A stretch of DNA of 12,151 nucleotides from Betaproteobacteria bacterium (GTDB taxonomy: Bacteria > Pseudomonadota > Gammaproteobacteria > Burkholderiales > SG8-41): positions 1-12,151 of the forward strand of contig JAJTHX010000170.1 of the NCBI GenBank assembly GCA_021300125.1, written 5' to 3'. Numbering within the stretch: position 1 is the first letter of the stretch; each line of letters opens with the position of its first letter. Position numbers and translations under genes: made by a program. The notes beneath the pieces are model-generated. The model was not told the DNA's origin. It did not search any database and worked only from the letters and a program-made list of their open reading frames with translations. Positions 1 to 9,119 of this stretch are shown piece after piece.

Positions 1-264
1 CCGACCTTCCGCGAGCAGGGTACCGATGCCACATTCTCGAACTATCGCGGGCTGATCGCCGGCAAGGGCCTGCCGGCGAACGCGCTGGCGTACTGGGAGC
101 GCACGTTTGCCGCGCTGGACAAGGACCCGGCCTGGCGCGCCCACCTCGAAACCAACCAGTGGGTGCCCAATTTCACCAACAGCCGCGAGACCCTCAAGTA
201 TTGGGAGGGCCTGGACGCGCAGGTGCGCGACACGCTCGATACCCTGGGCCTGCTGAAACGCTAG
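1..264 (+). CDS. TctC/Bug-family substrate-binding protein, C-terminal part
   Basis: The open frame begins before the window and ends at a TAG at 262-264, leaving 87 visible residues. These match the C-terminal domain of periplasmic receptors of the tripartite tricarboxylate transporter (TctC/Bug) family: a PTFREQG stretch like the usual 'DVPTxxExG' motif, then an RGLIAGKGLP segment like the family's 'W.G..AP.G.P', a helix with YWERTFAAL, and the final alpha-helical tail. Such proteins bind carboxylates or other small metabolites in the periplasm. The start, signal peptide and ligand-binding loops are outside the window, so no ligand can be suggested. The next gene begins 6 bases after the stop, so the two are probably co-transcribed. 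It is the first of three such receptor genes here, with no membrane component alongside. Confidence 0.87.
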   Translation, partial: PTFREQGTDATFSNYRGLIAGKGLPANALAYWERTFAALDKDPAWRAHLETNQWVPNFTNSRETLKYWEGLDAQVRDTLDTLGLLKR

Positions 265-270
265 AACAAC

Positions 271-1047
271 ATGGACCTGCGACTGCGCGGCCAGACCGCG
301 CTGATTACCGGCGGCTCGCGCGGCATCGGCCTCGGCGTCGCCAGACTGCTGGCCGAGGAGGGCTGCCGGCTGCACCTGGTGTCGCGCAAGCCGGAATATC
401 TCGAAGCCGCGAAACAGCAGATCGTCGCCGGATTCGGCGCCGAGGTGCAGTGCCATGCTGTCGATCTGTCGAAGCCGGATGCCGCGGTGAAACTCGCGCA
501 GGAACTGCGCGGCGTGGACATCCTGATCAACAACGCCGGCTCGATTCCGCAGGGGGCGCTGGCCAAAATTGACCAGGACGCGCTGGAGGCGGCATGGTCG
601 CTGAAGCTGTTCGGCTTCCTGAATGTGGCGCGTGAAATCTACACCGCGATGTGCGAGCGCAGAAGCGGGGTCATCGTCAACGTCATCGGCGCTTCGGGCG
701 AACGTCCCCGCGCCGATTACATTGCCGGCAGCATGGCCAATGCCGCACTGGTGGCGATGTCGCGTGCACTCGGTGCCGAAAGCCCGAAGTACGGCGTGCG
801 CGTGGTCGGCCTCAATCCGGCGGCGACCGAAACCGAACGCCAGACCGTGCGCTGGCAGGCGCGGGCGGAGAAGGAACTGGGTGATGCCAGCCGCTGGCGC
901 GAGCTGACGAGGGGCTATCCCTTCGGCCGGCTCGCCACCGTGGACGAGATTGCCAGCGCCATCGTGTTCCTTGCCTCGGGCCGTGCCAGCTACATCAGCG
1001 GCACCATCCTCACCGTGGACGGCGGTCGCTCCTACCGCGATCAGTAA
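271..1047 (+). CDS. SDR-family oxidoreductase with altered active site
   Basis: A 258-residue protein of the short-chain dehydrogenase/reductase fold, probably a cytoplasmic NAD(P)H-dependent oxidoreductase acting on a hydroxy or keto acid of the pathway. Visible motifs are TGGSRGIG at residues 13-20 (dinucleotide binding), D65 in the adenine pocket, NNAG at 87-90, and a C-terminal VFLASGRASYISGTILTVDGG segment typical of classical SDRs. Arg39 after strand 2 hints at NADP use, weakly. The active site is unusual: Tyr150 is followed by IAGS, so Ser154 stands where YxxxK has its catalytic lysine, and the helix-4 asparagine position appears to be Lys112 (SLKLFG). I recall similar 'YIAGS' SDRs in other betaproteobacteria, so this may be a subfamily trait. 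The ATG at 271 lies 6 bases after the upstream stop with no clear ribosome binding site, suggesting translational coupling. Substrate unknown. Confidence 0.9.
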   Translation: MDLRLRGQTALITGGSRGIGLGVARLLAEEGCRLHLVSRKPEYLEAAKQQIVAGFGAEVQCHAVDLSKPDAAVKLAQELRGVDILINNAGSIPQGALAKIDQDALEAAWSLKLFGFLNVAREIYTAMCERRSGVIVNVIGASGERPRADYIAGSMANAALVAMSRALGAESPKYGVRVVGLNPAATETERQTVRWQARAEKELGDASRWRELTRGYPFGRLATVDEIASAIVFLASGRASYISGTILTVDGGRSYRDQ

Positions 1048-1049
1048 TC

Positions 1050-1066
1050 GCGGCGTTGTTCGCCGC
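1050..1066 (+). other. small hairpin just after the SDR stop codon
   Basis: GCGGCG (1050-1055) and CGCCGC (1061-1066) form a perfect 6-bp stem with a TTGTT loop, two bases after the TAA. No T-run follows, so it is not a convincing intrinsic terminator. It could protect a 3' end or be chance in GC-rich DNA. Confidence 0.25.
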
Positions 1067-1131
1067 TGCAGCCTGCGCGCCGCGCCCAGGCCGCGGTGGT
1101 CCAAAACATGGCGGTTATTTCAGCGCGGGCG

Positions 1132-1161
1132 CAGACATGCGGGCGCTCCCAGTGTGAAAAT
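1132..1161 (+). promoter_or_regulatory. possible sigma-70 promoter for the aconitase gene
   Basis: In the 165-bp gap before the aconitase gene, CAGACA at 1132-1137 (4 of 6 to TTGACA) is followed after 18 bases by GAAAAT at 1156-1161 (4 of 6 to TATAAT), preceded by an extended -10 TG at 1153-1154. Transcription would begin near 1168. A GC-rich stem, GGCGGC (1162-1167) with GCCGCC (1176-1181), lies at or just after that point. The matches are weak and chance is not excluded. I see nothing else distinct in 1067-1212. Confidence 0.25.
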
Positions 1162-1212
1162 GGCGGCCCGCGCGCGCCGCCCCGGCGCCGCACAAGTCCA
1201 TGAATACCCCCC

Positions 1213-3903
<2,691 letters not shown>

Positions 3904-4028
3904 GGCGATCCGCTGCAGGGCTCACATGGTGAACAGGCACAGCGGTAGCGGGGTGTCAGCGGGTTAAAATTCCAAGCTTTGCCGCCGGCCGGAATCGGGC
4001 GGCGTCTTTCCTGAACAGAGGGGGTTCG
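3904..4028 (+). promoter_or_regulatory. intergenic region with possible -10 box, hairpin and RBS
   Basis: This 125-bp gap precedes the large-subunit gene. TAAAAT at 3965-3970 matches 5 of 6 bases of a -10 box, but no good -35 lies at the right distance. GCCGCC (3981-3986) and GGCGGC (3998-4003) can form a 6-bp stem with an 11-base loop followed by TCTTTC, either a leader hairpin or a weak terminator. A purine-rich AGAGGGG (4018-4024) is a good ribosome binding site for the ATG at 4029. Confidence 0.3.
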
Positions 4029-5312
4029 ATGGGCCACACCATCGCCGAGAAGATTCTCGGCAGTCATGCCGGCGGCAAGCCGGCCAAAGCGGGCGAAATT
4101 GTCGTCGCCGACGTCGATTTCGCGATGATCCACGATGCCCGTGCCGGCAACGCGCTGAAGATGATCGAGAAGCTGGGTGCGAAATCCCTGCCGCATGTGA
4201 AGCGCACCGCGCTGGTGCTCGACCACTATTCACCGCCACCCAACATTGAAGCCGCCAACGTCCATGTCGAGATGCGCGCCTTTGCCGAAAAGCACGGCTC
4301 GCCGCTGTATGACGTCGGTGACGGCATCTGCCACCAGGTGTTGCCCGAGGGCGGCCACTTGACCTGCGGCGACCTCGTCGTCGGCACCGATACCCATTCC
4401 ACCACCTACGGCGCGTTCAATGCCTTCGGCACCGGCGTTGAGGGTACCGACGTCTCCGCGGTGATGATGACCGGCAAGCTGTGGTTCCGCGTGCCCGAGA
4501 CCATCCGGATCGACCTCAACGGGCCGTTGCAGCCAGGCGTGTGGGCCAAGGACGTGACGCTGGCGATGCTCGGCAGGCTGCGCGCCGAGGGCGCCAACTA
4601 CATGGCGCTGGAATACGCCGGCAGCGGCGTGTCGGCGATGGCCATTGACGACCGGATGACGTTATCGAATCACGCCGCTGAACTCGGCGCCAAGGCGGCG
4701 ATCCTCGAGGCCGACGAGAAAACCTTCGCCTGGCTCAAGGCCCACGGCGCGGCGACCCCGAAACCGGTCAAGGCCGATGCCGATGCGGTGTATGCCCAGC
4801 GCATCGTTCTCGATACCGTGAACCTGGCGCCGCAGGTGGCGCGCCAGCACCACATCGATGACGTCGTCGCGGTGCCCGACGTGCAGGGACAGAAAATCCA
4901 GGTCGCGCTGATCGGCACCTGCACCAACGGCCGGCTGGACGACATCCGCCAGGCCGCGGCCATCCTCAAGGGCAAAAAACTTGCCAGGGGCGTGCGCATG
5001 ATCGTGACCCCGGCCTCGCGAGCGATCTACCTCGCGGCGATGCGCGAAGGCTTGTTTGAAATCCTCACCGCGGCGGGTGCTTCGGTGGAAGCTGCGGGTT
5101 GCGGCACCTGCGTCAACATCACCGGCCACTACATCGCCGGCGACAGCCAGGTGGTGATTTCCAGCGCCAACCGCAATTTCAAGGGCCGGCTCGGCAACCC
5201 GAAGTCGGAGATCTGGATCGGCTCGGCGGCAACGGTGGCGGCTTCCGCGCTGACCGGTGTCATCACCGATGCGCGCACGGTCGCCGGCGGCGACTGGCGT
5301 GCTGCTGCTTGA
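4029..5312 (+). CDS. LeuC/homoaconitase-like hydro-lyase, large subunit
   Basis: A 427-residue large subunit of the two-subunit aconitase superfamily: isopropylmalate isomerase, archaeal-type homoaconitase, 2,3-dimethylmalate dehydratase. Such enzymes use a [4Fe-4S] cluster to dehydrate and rehydrate a substituted malate. Cluster ligands are Cys298 (IGTCTNGRLDD), Cys358 and Cys361 (GCGTC). Other signatures are GICHQVLPE, GTDTHSTTYGAF with D121/H123, and SSANRNFKGRLGNP near the C-terminus. At ~427 residues it matches the shorter LeuC2/homoaconitase branch rather than E. coli-type LeuC (~466). The segment after the last two cysteines reads VNITGHYIAGDS instead of the common LGxxxGxLxxGE, so the substrate may be non-standard. 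The small subunit follows after 122 bases. The setting beside a methylisocitrate/dimethylmalate-lyase-like gene argues against leucine biosynthesis; the exact substrate is unknown. Confidence 0.9.
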   Translation: MGHTIAEKILGSHAGGKPAKAGEIVVADVDFAMIHDARAGNALKMIEKLGAKSLPHVKRTALVLDHYSPPPNIEAANVHVEMRAFAEKHGSPLYDVGDGICHQVLPEGGHLTCGDLVVGTDTHSTTYGAFNAFGTGVEGTDVSAVMMTGKLWFRVPETIRIDLNGPLQPGVWAKDVTLAMLGRLRAEGANYMALEYAGSGVSAMAIDDRMTLSNHAAELGAKAAILEADEKTFAWLKAHGAATPKPVKADADAVYAQRIVLDTVNLAPQVARQHHIDDVVAVPDVQGQKIQVALIGTCTNGRLDDIRQAAAILKGKKLARGVRMIVTPASRAIYLAAMREGLFEILTAAGASVEAAGCGTCVNITGHYIAGDSQVVISSANRNFKGRLGNPKSEIWIGSAATVAASALTGVITDARTVAGGDWRAAA

Positions 5313-5327
5313 GCTTGGACAAACATC

Positions 5328-5422
5328 TTTCACTGCCAAGACGCCAAGAGCGCCAAGATAAAAACTGAACTGGCCCAATGTTATTGATTGTGACGGGTTT
5401 TCTTGGCGCCTTGGCGGTAAAA
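5328..5422 (+). repeat. imperfect inverted repeat built from CGCCAAG units
   Basis: The arms 5328-5349 and 5401-5422 are reverse complements at 19 of 22 positions (the rest one G-T wobble and two A-C mismatches), with 51 bases between. The left arm continues to a third unit (AGCGCCAAG, to 5357), so the element consists of repeated gccaag words flanked by A/T runs on both sides. As RNA it could form a long stem between the two subunit genes. CCAAG/CTTGG intergenic repeats of this look are, from memory, scattered in many proteobacterial genomes. The 122-bp gap holds nothing else except the AAGGA ribosome binding site of the next gene at 5424-5428. Confidence 0.75.
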
Positions 5423-5434
5423 AAGGACTGAAAC

Positions 5435-5947
5435 ATGAACATCATCAAAGGCAGTGCACGGGTGCTCGGCGACGAAGTCAGCACCGACATCCACTGTTCC
5501 AGCAAATACCTGCCGGGCAAGGACACCGCGTTCATCGCGACGGTCGCTTTCGACAACGTGGCGCCGGGATTTGCCAAGTCTTTCGTCAAGGGCGACGTGA
5601 TCGTCGCCGGTGCGAACTTCGGCATCAACTCCTCGCGCGAGCAGGCGGTGCACGTGATGCACCGCATGGGCGTGGCGGCCATTGTCGCGCCGAGTTTCGG
5701 CCGCCAGTTCTACCGCAACGCGATCAACAACGGCATGCCGGTGGTCGAGTGCGACATCGCCGGCATCGCCGCCGGTGACGCGATCGAGATCGACCTGGTC
5801 GCTGGGCGCATCGCGGTGCCGGCGAAAAACATCCTGCGCACGGTGCCGCCGCTGCCGCCGGCCCTCGGTGCGCTGCTGCAGGCGGGCGGGCTGATTCCTT
5901 TCCTGCAGAAACACCCGGACTGGAACATCGCCGGGGCCCGGGCGTGA
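5435..5947 (+). CDS. LeuD/homoaconitase-like hydro-lyase, small subunit
   Basis: A 170-residue swivel-domain subunit, the length of the archaeal/LeuD2 type rather than the ~200-residue E. coli LeuD. It should pair with the 427-residue large subunit to form the active site. Visible features are GDEVSTD at 12-18, the specificity loop with KYLPGK at 24-29, NFGINSSREQA at 61-71 (usual form NFGCGSSREHA), and APSFGRQFYRNAINNGMP, the domain's conserved F..I..NNG..P core. Ser66, Ser67 and Arg68 of SSR are kept, but Ile64-Asn65 and Gln70 replace the common Cys-Gly and His. The loop after YL is Pro-Gly rather than the Arg- or aliphatic-containing loops that set isopropylmalate or homocitrate specificity, so another substrate is likely. 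AAGGA 6 bases before the ATG is a good ribosome binding site. The next gene begins 13 bases after the stop. Confidence 0.9.
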   Translation: MNIIKGSARVLGDEVSTDIHCSSKYLPGKDTAFIATVAFDNVAPGFAKSFVKGDVIVAGANFGINSSREQAVHVMHRMGVAAIVAPSFGRQFYRNAINNGMPVVECDIAGIAAGDAIEIDLVAGRIAVPAKNILRTVPPLPPALGALLQAGGLIPFLQKHPDWNIAGARA

Positions 5948-5960
5948 ACGGGATCCGGGC

Positions 5961-7082
5961 ATGAACCTGAAAATCGAGCGCGTCGAGGTATTCGGCGTCG
6001 CCATGCCGCTGGTGATGGAGTTCAAGAACGCCTACCTGTCGAAGTCGGTGGTGAAAAGCGCCGTGGTGCGTGTTACCGCCACCGGCGGCGCTGTGGGCTA
6101 CGGCAACATGGACCCCACGCCCGGCTACACCACCGAGACCATCGAGGACAGCCTGCGCATGATCCGCGGCCGGCTGGCGCCGGCGGTGATCGGCATGGAC
6201 CCGACCAACCTGCACCAGATCAATGCCCGCATCGACGCGGTGACGCCGGGTTTCCTCGACGCGAAATCGACCATTGACATGGCCTGCACCGACCTCTCGG
6301 CGCGGGTGGCAGGGGTGGCCGTCCATACCTGGCTCGGCGGCGCGGTGAAGGATCGCCTGAGTTTCAACGCCTGGATCGGCATCCTGCCGCCGGACGAGGC
6401 GGCGAGGCAGACCAAGGGCTGGCAGGACCAGGGGTTCCACTCCTGCAAGATCAAGGTCGGCGCCGACATCAAGGCCGACCGCGACCGTGTGAAGGCGGTG
6501 CGCGAGGCGGTCGGTCCTGATTTCCAGATCCGCATCGATGCCAACGCCGGCTACGATGCCGATACCTCAATCGCATTGGCCGAACTGGTGGCGCCGTTCA
6601 AGCTGCAGTTGTTCGAGCAGCCGGTGCCGGCCGACGACCTCGCCGGGATGGCGCGGGTGCGCAAGGCGGCGAACGGGGTGGGCCTGTCGATCATGGCCGA
6701 CGAATCGGTGCTCGACCATGCCAGCCTGATCAACATCATCCGCATGGACGCCGCCGACATCGTCAAGGTCAAGGTGATGAAGCAGGGCGGCTTCCTGAAT
6801 ACGCGGCGCATGATTGCCACCGCCGAGGCAGCAGGCATCCGCTGCGTGGTGGGCCACGGCTTCGGCCTCGGCGTGAACACCATGGCGGAGGTGATGCTCG
6901 CCGCGACTTCGAATAACGTCATTGACGGCCTCGAATGCGTCGGGCCGCTGAAGACCAAGGATGATGTGGTCACGCAGAAGATGGACCAGAGCAGGGGCAG
7001 CATCGTGCTGCCGCAGGGCCCGGGCCTCGGTGTTACGCTGGACGATGCCAAGCTAGCGCAGTACCGCTTCGAGATCCAGTGA
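5961..7082 (+). CDS. enolase-superfamily enzyme, muconate-lactonizing-like
   Basis: A 373-residue enolase-superfamily protein with an N-terminal capping domain (about 1-125) and a TIM-barrel domain. The family abstracts a proton alpha to a carboxylate using Mg2+. The layout matches the muconate lactonizing enzyme (MLE) subgroup: K163-I-K165 on the second barrel strand, metal ligands D193 (RIDANAGY), E219 (FEQPV) and D247 (ADES), and K271 (VKVKVMKQGG) on the opposite face. The 24-residue gap between D247 and K271 equals that between D249 and K273 which I recall for P. putida MLE. The GHGFG loop near the end is also typical of the barrel's C-terminal rim. Members include cycloisomerases, dipeptide epimerases, o-succinylbenzoate synthases and N-acylamino-acid racemases; in this setting, lactonisation or epimerisation of a hydroxy acid is plausible but unproven. 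It follows the small subunit after 13 bases, suggesting one operon. Confidence 0.88.
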   Translation: MNLKIERVEVFGVAMPLVMEFKNAYLSKSVVKSAVVRVTATGGAVGYGNMDPTPGYTTETIEDSLRMIRGRLAPAVIGMDPTNLHQINARIDAVTPGFLDAKSTIDMACTDLSARVAGVAVHTWLGGAVKDRLSFNAWIGILPPDEAARQTKGWQDQGFHSCKIKVGADIKADRDRVKAVREAVGPDFQIRIDANAGYDADTSIALAELVAPFKLQLFEQPVPADDLAGMARVRKAANGVGLSIMADESVLDHASLINIIRMDAADIVKVKVMKQGGFLNTRRMIATAEAAGIRCVVGHGFGLGVNTMAEVMLAATSNNVIDGLECVGPLKTKDDVVTQKMDQSRGSIVLPQGPGLGVTLDDAKLAQYRFEIQ

Positions 7083-7104
7083 GCCCAAGCCAAGAGCCAT
7101 AACT

Positions 7105-7135
7105 GCGCCGTTTCCGGCGGCGCGCCGAGGAGGAG
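7105..7135 (+). promoter_or_regulatory. small hairpin and strong ribosome binding site
   Basis: CGCCG (7106-7110) and CGGCG (7115-7119) form a stem with a TTTC loop. GAGGAGGAG at 7127-7135, 7 bases before the ATG at 7143, is the best Shine-Dalgarno sequence in the window, suggesting high translation of the following periplasmic receptor relative to its neighbours. Confidence 0.5.
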
Positions 7136-7142
7136 AAAAATA

Positions 7143-8099
7143 ATGCAATTCAAACAATGGGTTATTGCGGCAACCGTGGCCTGCGTGCCGTTCCCGGCGC
7201 TGGCGCAGTCCTGGCCGGCGCGACCGGTGACGATGCTGGTGTGGTCGGCGGCGGGTTCGCCGGTGGACATCTATGGCCGCACACTCGCCCGGCTGCTCAC
7301 CGCCGAGCTGGGTCAGAACGTGGTGGTGGAAAACCGTACCGGCGGTTCCGGCATCGTGATGGTCAATTCGCTGGTGCGCGCGCCGGCCGACGGCTACACC
7401 ATTGCCGCCAACACGCTGTCGCTGGCGACGCTGTTCAGCGAGAAGACCGCGCAGTTCAAGCTCGATGACCTGCAGATGGTGGCGCGCTCTCAGATCGATC
7501 CCTACGGGCTGATCGTGCACACCTCCACGCCGTTCAAGACCATCGAGCAGTTTGTCGCCTTCGCGCGCAAGAAGCCCGGTTACCTCAATGTGGCCGGGCC
7601 GTTTGCGATCAGCTCGCACCGCGTGGCCTGGGAGGTGTTTGCCGATGTCGCCAAGTTCAGGACCACCTGGGTGCCTTATCCCGGTGGCGGCCCGGCGCTG
7701 ACGGCGATTGCCGGCGGCCACGTGGATGCTGCGGCGACCAATCCCGGCAACGTGAAGCCGATGATCGACGCCGGCAAGGTGCGCGTGATCGCGGTGTCGT
7801 CGGAGAAGCGGCTGGAGGACTTCCCCGACGTGCCGACCTATAAAGAAAAGGGCTGGGACGTGGTGCGTTACCAGTGGCGCGGCATCATGGTCCGCGCCGG
7901 CACGCCGCGGCCGGTGGTGGACCGCCTGGCCTCGGCGATCCAGAAGGCGCAGCAGGCGCCGGCCTGGAAAACCTATCTGCAGCAGGTGTCACAGCTCGAC
8001 GGCTTCCAGGGTCCCGAAGCCTTCCGCGCGCAGCTGCTGCAGGACATCAAGGAAACCGAAGCGGTGAAGAAAAAGCTGGGGCTGGTGGAAACCCAGTGA
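7143..8099 (+). CDS. TctC/Bug-family periplasmic substrate-binding protein
   Basis: A 318-residue periplasmic receptor of the tripartite tricarboxylate transporter family. Residues 1-21 form a Sec signal peptide (K4, hydrophobic core, PALA before Q22); there is no lipobox cysteine after the cleavage site. Family motifs are ENRTGGSGIVMVNSLVRAPADGYTI, VPYPGGGPALTAIAGGHVDAA and DVPTYKEKGWDVV. The first ligand loop, usually PF.PGG..D..AR, is here LVWSAAGSPVDIYGR, so the PGG is lost, and the usual YGS.G.GS..H loop reads VAGPFAISSHR. Both loops line the ligand pocket in Bug structures, so the ligand probably differs from that of the third receptor (10431-11417). No TctA/TctB gene is nearby; the receptor may work with a distant transporter or in sensing. 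It lies 60 bases after the enolase-like gene. Confidence 0.93.
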   Translation: MQFKQWVIAATVACVPFPALAQSWPARPVTMLVWSAAGSPVDIYGRTLARLLTAELGQNVVVENRTGGSGIVMVNSLVRAPADGYTIAANTLSLATLFSEKTAQFKLDDLQMVARSQIDPYGLIVHTSTPFKTIEQFVAFARKKPGYLNVAGPFAISSHRVAWEVFADVAKFRTTWVPYPGGGPALTAIAGGHVDAAATNPGNVKPMIDAGKVRVIAVSSEKRLEDFPDVPTYKEKGWDVVRYQWRGIMVRAGTPRPVVDRLASAIQKAQQAPAWKTYLQQVSQLDGFQGPEAFRAQLLQDIKETEAVKKKLGLVETQ

Positions 8100-8108
8100 A
8101 AAGTGAAG

Positions 8109-8141
8109 AGTGCAAAGTGCAAAGTGCAAAGTGCAAAGTGC
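8109..8141 (+). repeat. tandem heptamer repeat (AGTGCAA, about 4.7 copies)
   Basis: Perfect 7-bp units AGTGCAA at 8109-8115, 8116-8122, 8123-8129 and 8130-8136, then a partial AGTGC at 8137-8141. A degenerate AAAGTGAAG precedes at 8100. It starts about ten bases after the stop of the receptor gene. Because 7 is not a multiple of 3 and an ATG-free frame runs through it, it can mislead gene callers into extending the next gene upstream. Confidence 0.9.
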
Positions 8142-8148
8142 GGAATTA

Positions 8149-8175
8149 ACAGGATGGACAGTATTGCAGGATAAA
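8149..8175 (+). repeat. degenerate nonamer repeat (ACAGGATGG type)
   Basis: ACAGGATGG (8149-8157), ACAGTATTG (8158-8166) and CAGGATAAA (8167-8175) are three diverged 9-bp units. The same AACAGGATGGACAG core recurs, better conserved, at 10417-10443, before another gene of the same cluster. It lies directly after the heptamer array and before the lyase gene. Confidence 0.6.
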
Positions 8176-8196
8176 AGCGGGATCAATACGGGAACC

Positions 8197-9093
8197 ATGA
8201 TGGCGAAATTGACGGTACGGCAGCAGTTGCGCAAAAGGCTCATTGAGGGCGGCATGATCGTGGCGCCGGGGATTTACGACGCCTACGGCGCGCGGATGGT
8301 GCAGCAGGCGGGATTTGAGGCGGTCTACATGACCGGCAACGGCGTTTCCGCCTGCCTGCTCGGCCAGCCCGATGTCGGCATGGTGGACCTGTCGCTGTTT
8401 GCCGCGCATGCGCATCGCGCTGCCGCCTGCGTCGAGATTCCGCTGATCTGCGATGCCGACACCGGCTACGGCAATGCGGTCAACGTGAAACACACCGTGC
8501 GCGAGTTCGAGGCCGCGGGTGTGGCGGCCATCCACCTGGAAGACCAGGTGATGCCCAAGCGCTGCGGCCACCTGCCGGGTTCGCGCCCGGTGGTGTCGCT
8601 GGCCGAGCACGCCGGCAAGATTGAGGCGGCGGTGGCGGCGCGGCGCGACCCGGATTTCATCATCATCGCGCGCACCGACGCGGCGACCGGACTCGGCCTC
8701 GATGAGGCCATCCGCCGCGGCCAGGCCTACCGCAAGGCGGGAGCTGATGTGGTGTTCGTCGAACTGAAGAACAGTCCAACCATCCTCGATGACCTCAGGC
8801 GCGTCACCGCGGAATCCGGCGCGCCCTGCCTGGTCAATATTGACGGCGGCGGCAAGCTCGGCGAGCTGACGGTGCCGGAAATCGAGGCCCTGGGTTTCCG
8901 CATTGCGATTTTCCCGGGGCTGGCGCGTAACGCCGCCGGCTTCGCCATCAGCGAGGCGCTGGGCAGCCTGAAGCGCGACGGCAACACCAGGGCCGTACGC
9001 GGGCGCATGTTGACGATGACGCAGTACAACGAAATTCTCGGCCTCGCCGATGTCGAAGACTGGGAGCGCCGCTACATGCAGGACCGGCAATAA
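8197..9093 (+). CDS. isocitrate lyase/PEP mutase-superfamily C-C lyase
   Basis: A 298-residue protein (from the ATG at 8197) of the isocitrate lyase/PEP mutase superfamily, the size of methylisocitrate lyase PrpB and 2,3-dimethylmalate lyase. Such enzymes split a C-C bond of a hydroxy di- or tricarboxylate to give pyruvate or succinate plus an oxo acid. Signatures are D86-A-D88-T-G-Y-G, HLEDQ at 113-117, K121-R-C123-G-H with the catalytic cysteine, and RTDA at 159-162. The barrel end reads VELKNSP and NIDGGGKLGELT, not the PEA and NITEFG of PrpB, so methylisocitrate is unlikely to be the exact substrate; dimethylmalate, citramalate-like compounds or oxaloacetate are alternatives. A frame open to 8110 would translate repeat DNA (MQSAKCKVQSA), so I reject that start. 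GGGA at 8190-8193 suits 8197 or 8200. The Cys makes a lyase more likely than a decarboxylase. Confidence 0.9.
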   Translation: MMAKLTVRQQLRKRLIEGGMIVAPGIYDAYGARMVQQAGFEAVYMTGNGVSACLLGQPDVGMVDLSLFAAHAHRAAACVEIPLICDADTGYGNAVNVKHTVREFEAAGVAAIHLEDQVMPKRCGHLPGSRPVVSLAEHAGKIEAAVAARRDPDFIIIARTDAATGLGLDEAIRRGQAYRKAGADVVFVELKNSPTILDDLRRVTAESGAPCLVNIDGGGKLGELTVPEIEALGFRIAIFPGLARNAAGFAISEALGSLKRDGNTRAVRGRMLTMTQYNEILGLADVEDWERRYMQDRQ

Positions 9094-9119
9094 TTTGCCG
9101 GTGTTTCTGGTGTTTTTTT
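9083..9119 (+). terminator. candidate rho-independent terminator over the lyase stop codon
   Basis: ACCGGCAA (9083-9090) and TTGCCGGT (9095-9102) form a perfect 8-bp stem with a TAAT loop that contains the stop codon of the lyase gene. A run of seven T residues lies at 9113-9119, ten bases past the stem, with GTTTCTGGTG between. The gap to the T-run weakens the call, but this is the clearest terminator-like structure in the window. Confidence 0.5.

Noticed and set aside
4029..5947. Assignment of the hydro-lyase pair as leuCD of leucine biosynthesis
   Set aside because: The proteins are the shorter homoaconitase-type subunits, with unusual specificity loops and no leuA or leuB of the standard type next to them; the neighbours are catabolic, so I left the gene symbols empty.
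7105..7123. Intrinsic terminator after the enolase-like gene
   Set aside because: The stem is only 5-6 bp and is followed by a purine-rich ribosome binding site rather than a T-run, so termination here is unlikely.
8109..8141. CRISPR-like array
   Set aside because: The units are 7 bp, contiguous and without spacers; this is a simple tandem repeat, not a CRISPR.
8197..9093. Gene symbol prpB (methylisocitrate lyase)
   Set aside because: KRCGH and the length fit, but the PEA and NITEFG segments typical of PrpB are replaced and no prpC or prpD is visible, so the specific name is not supported.
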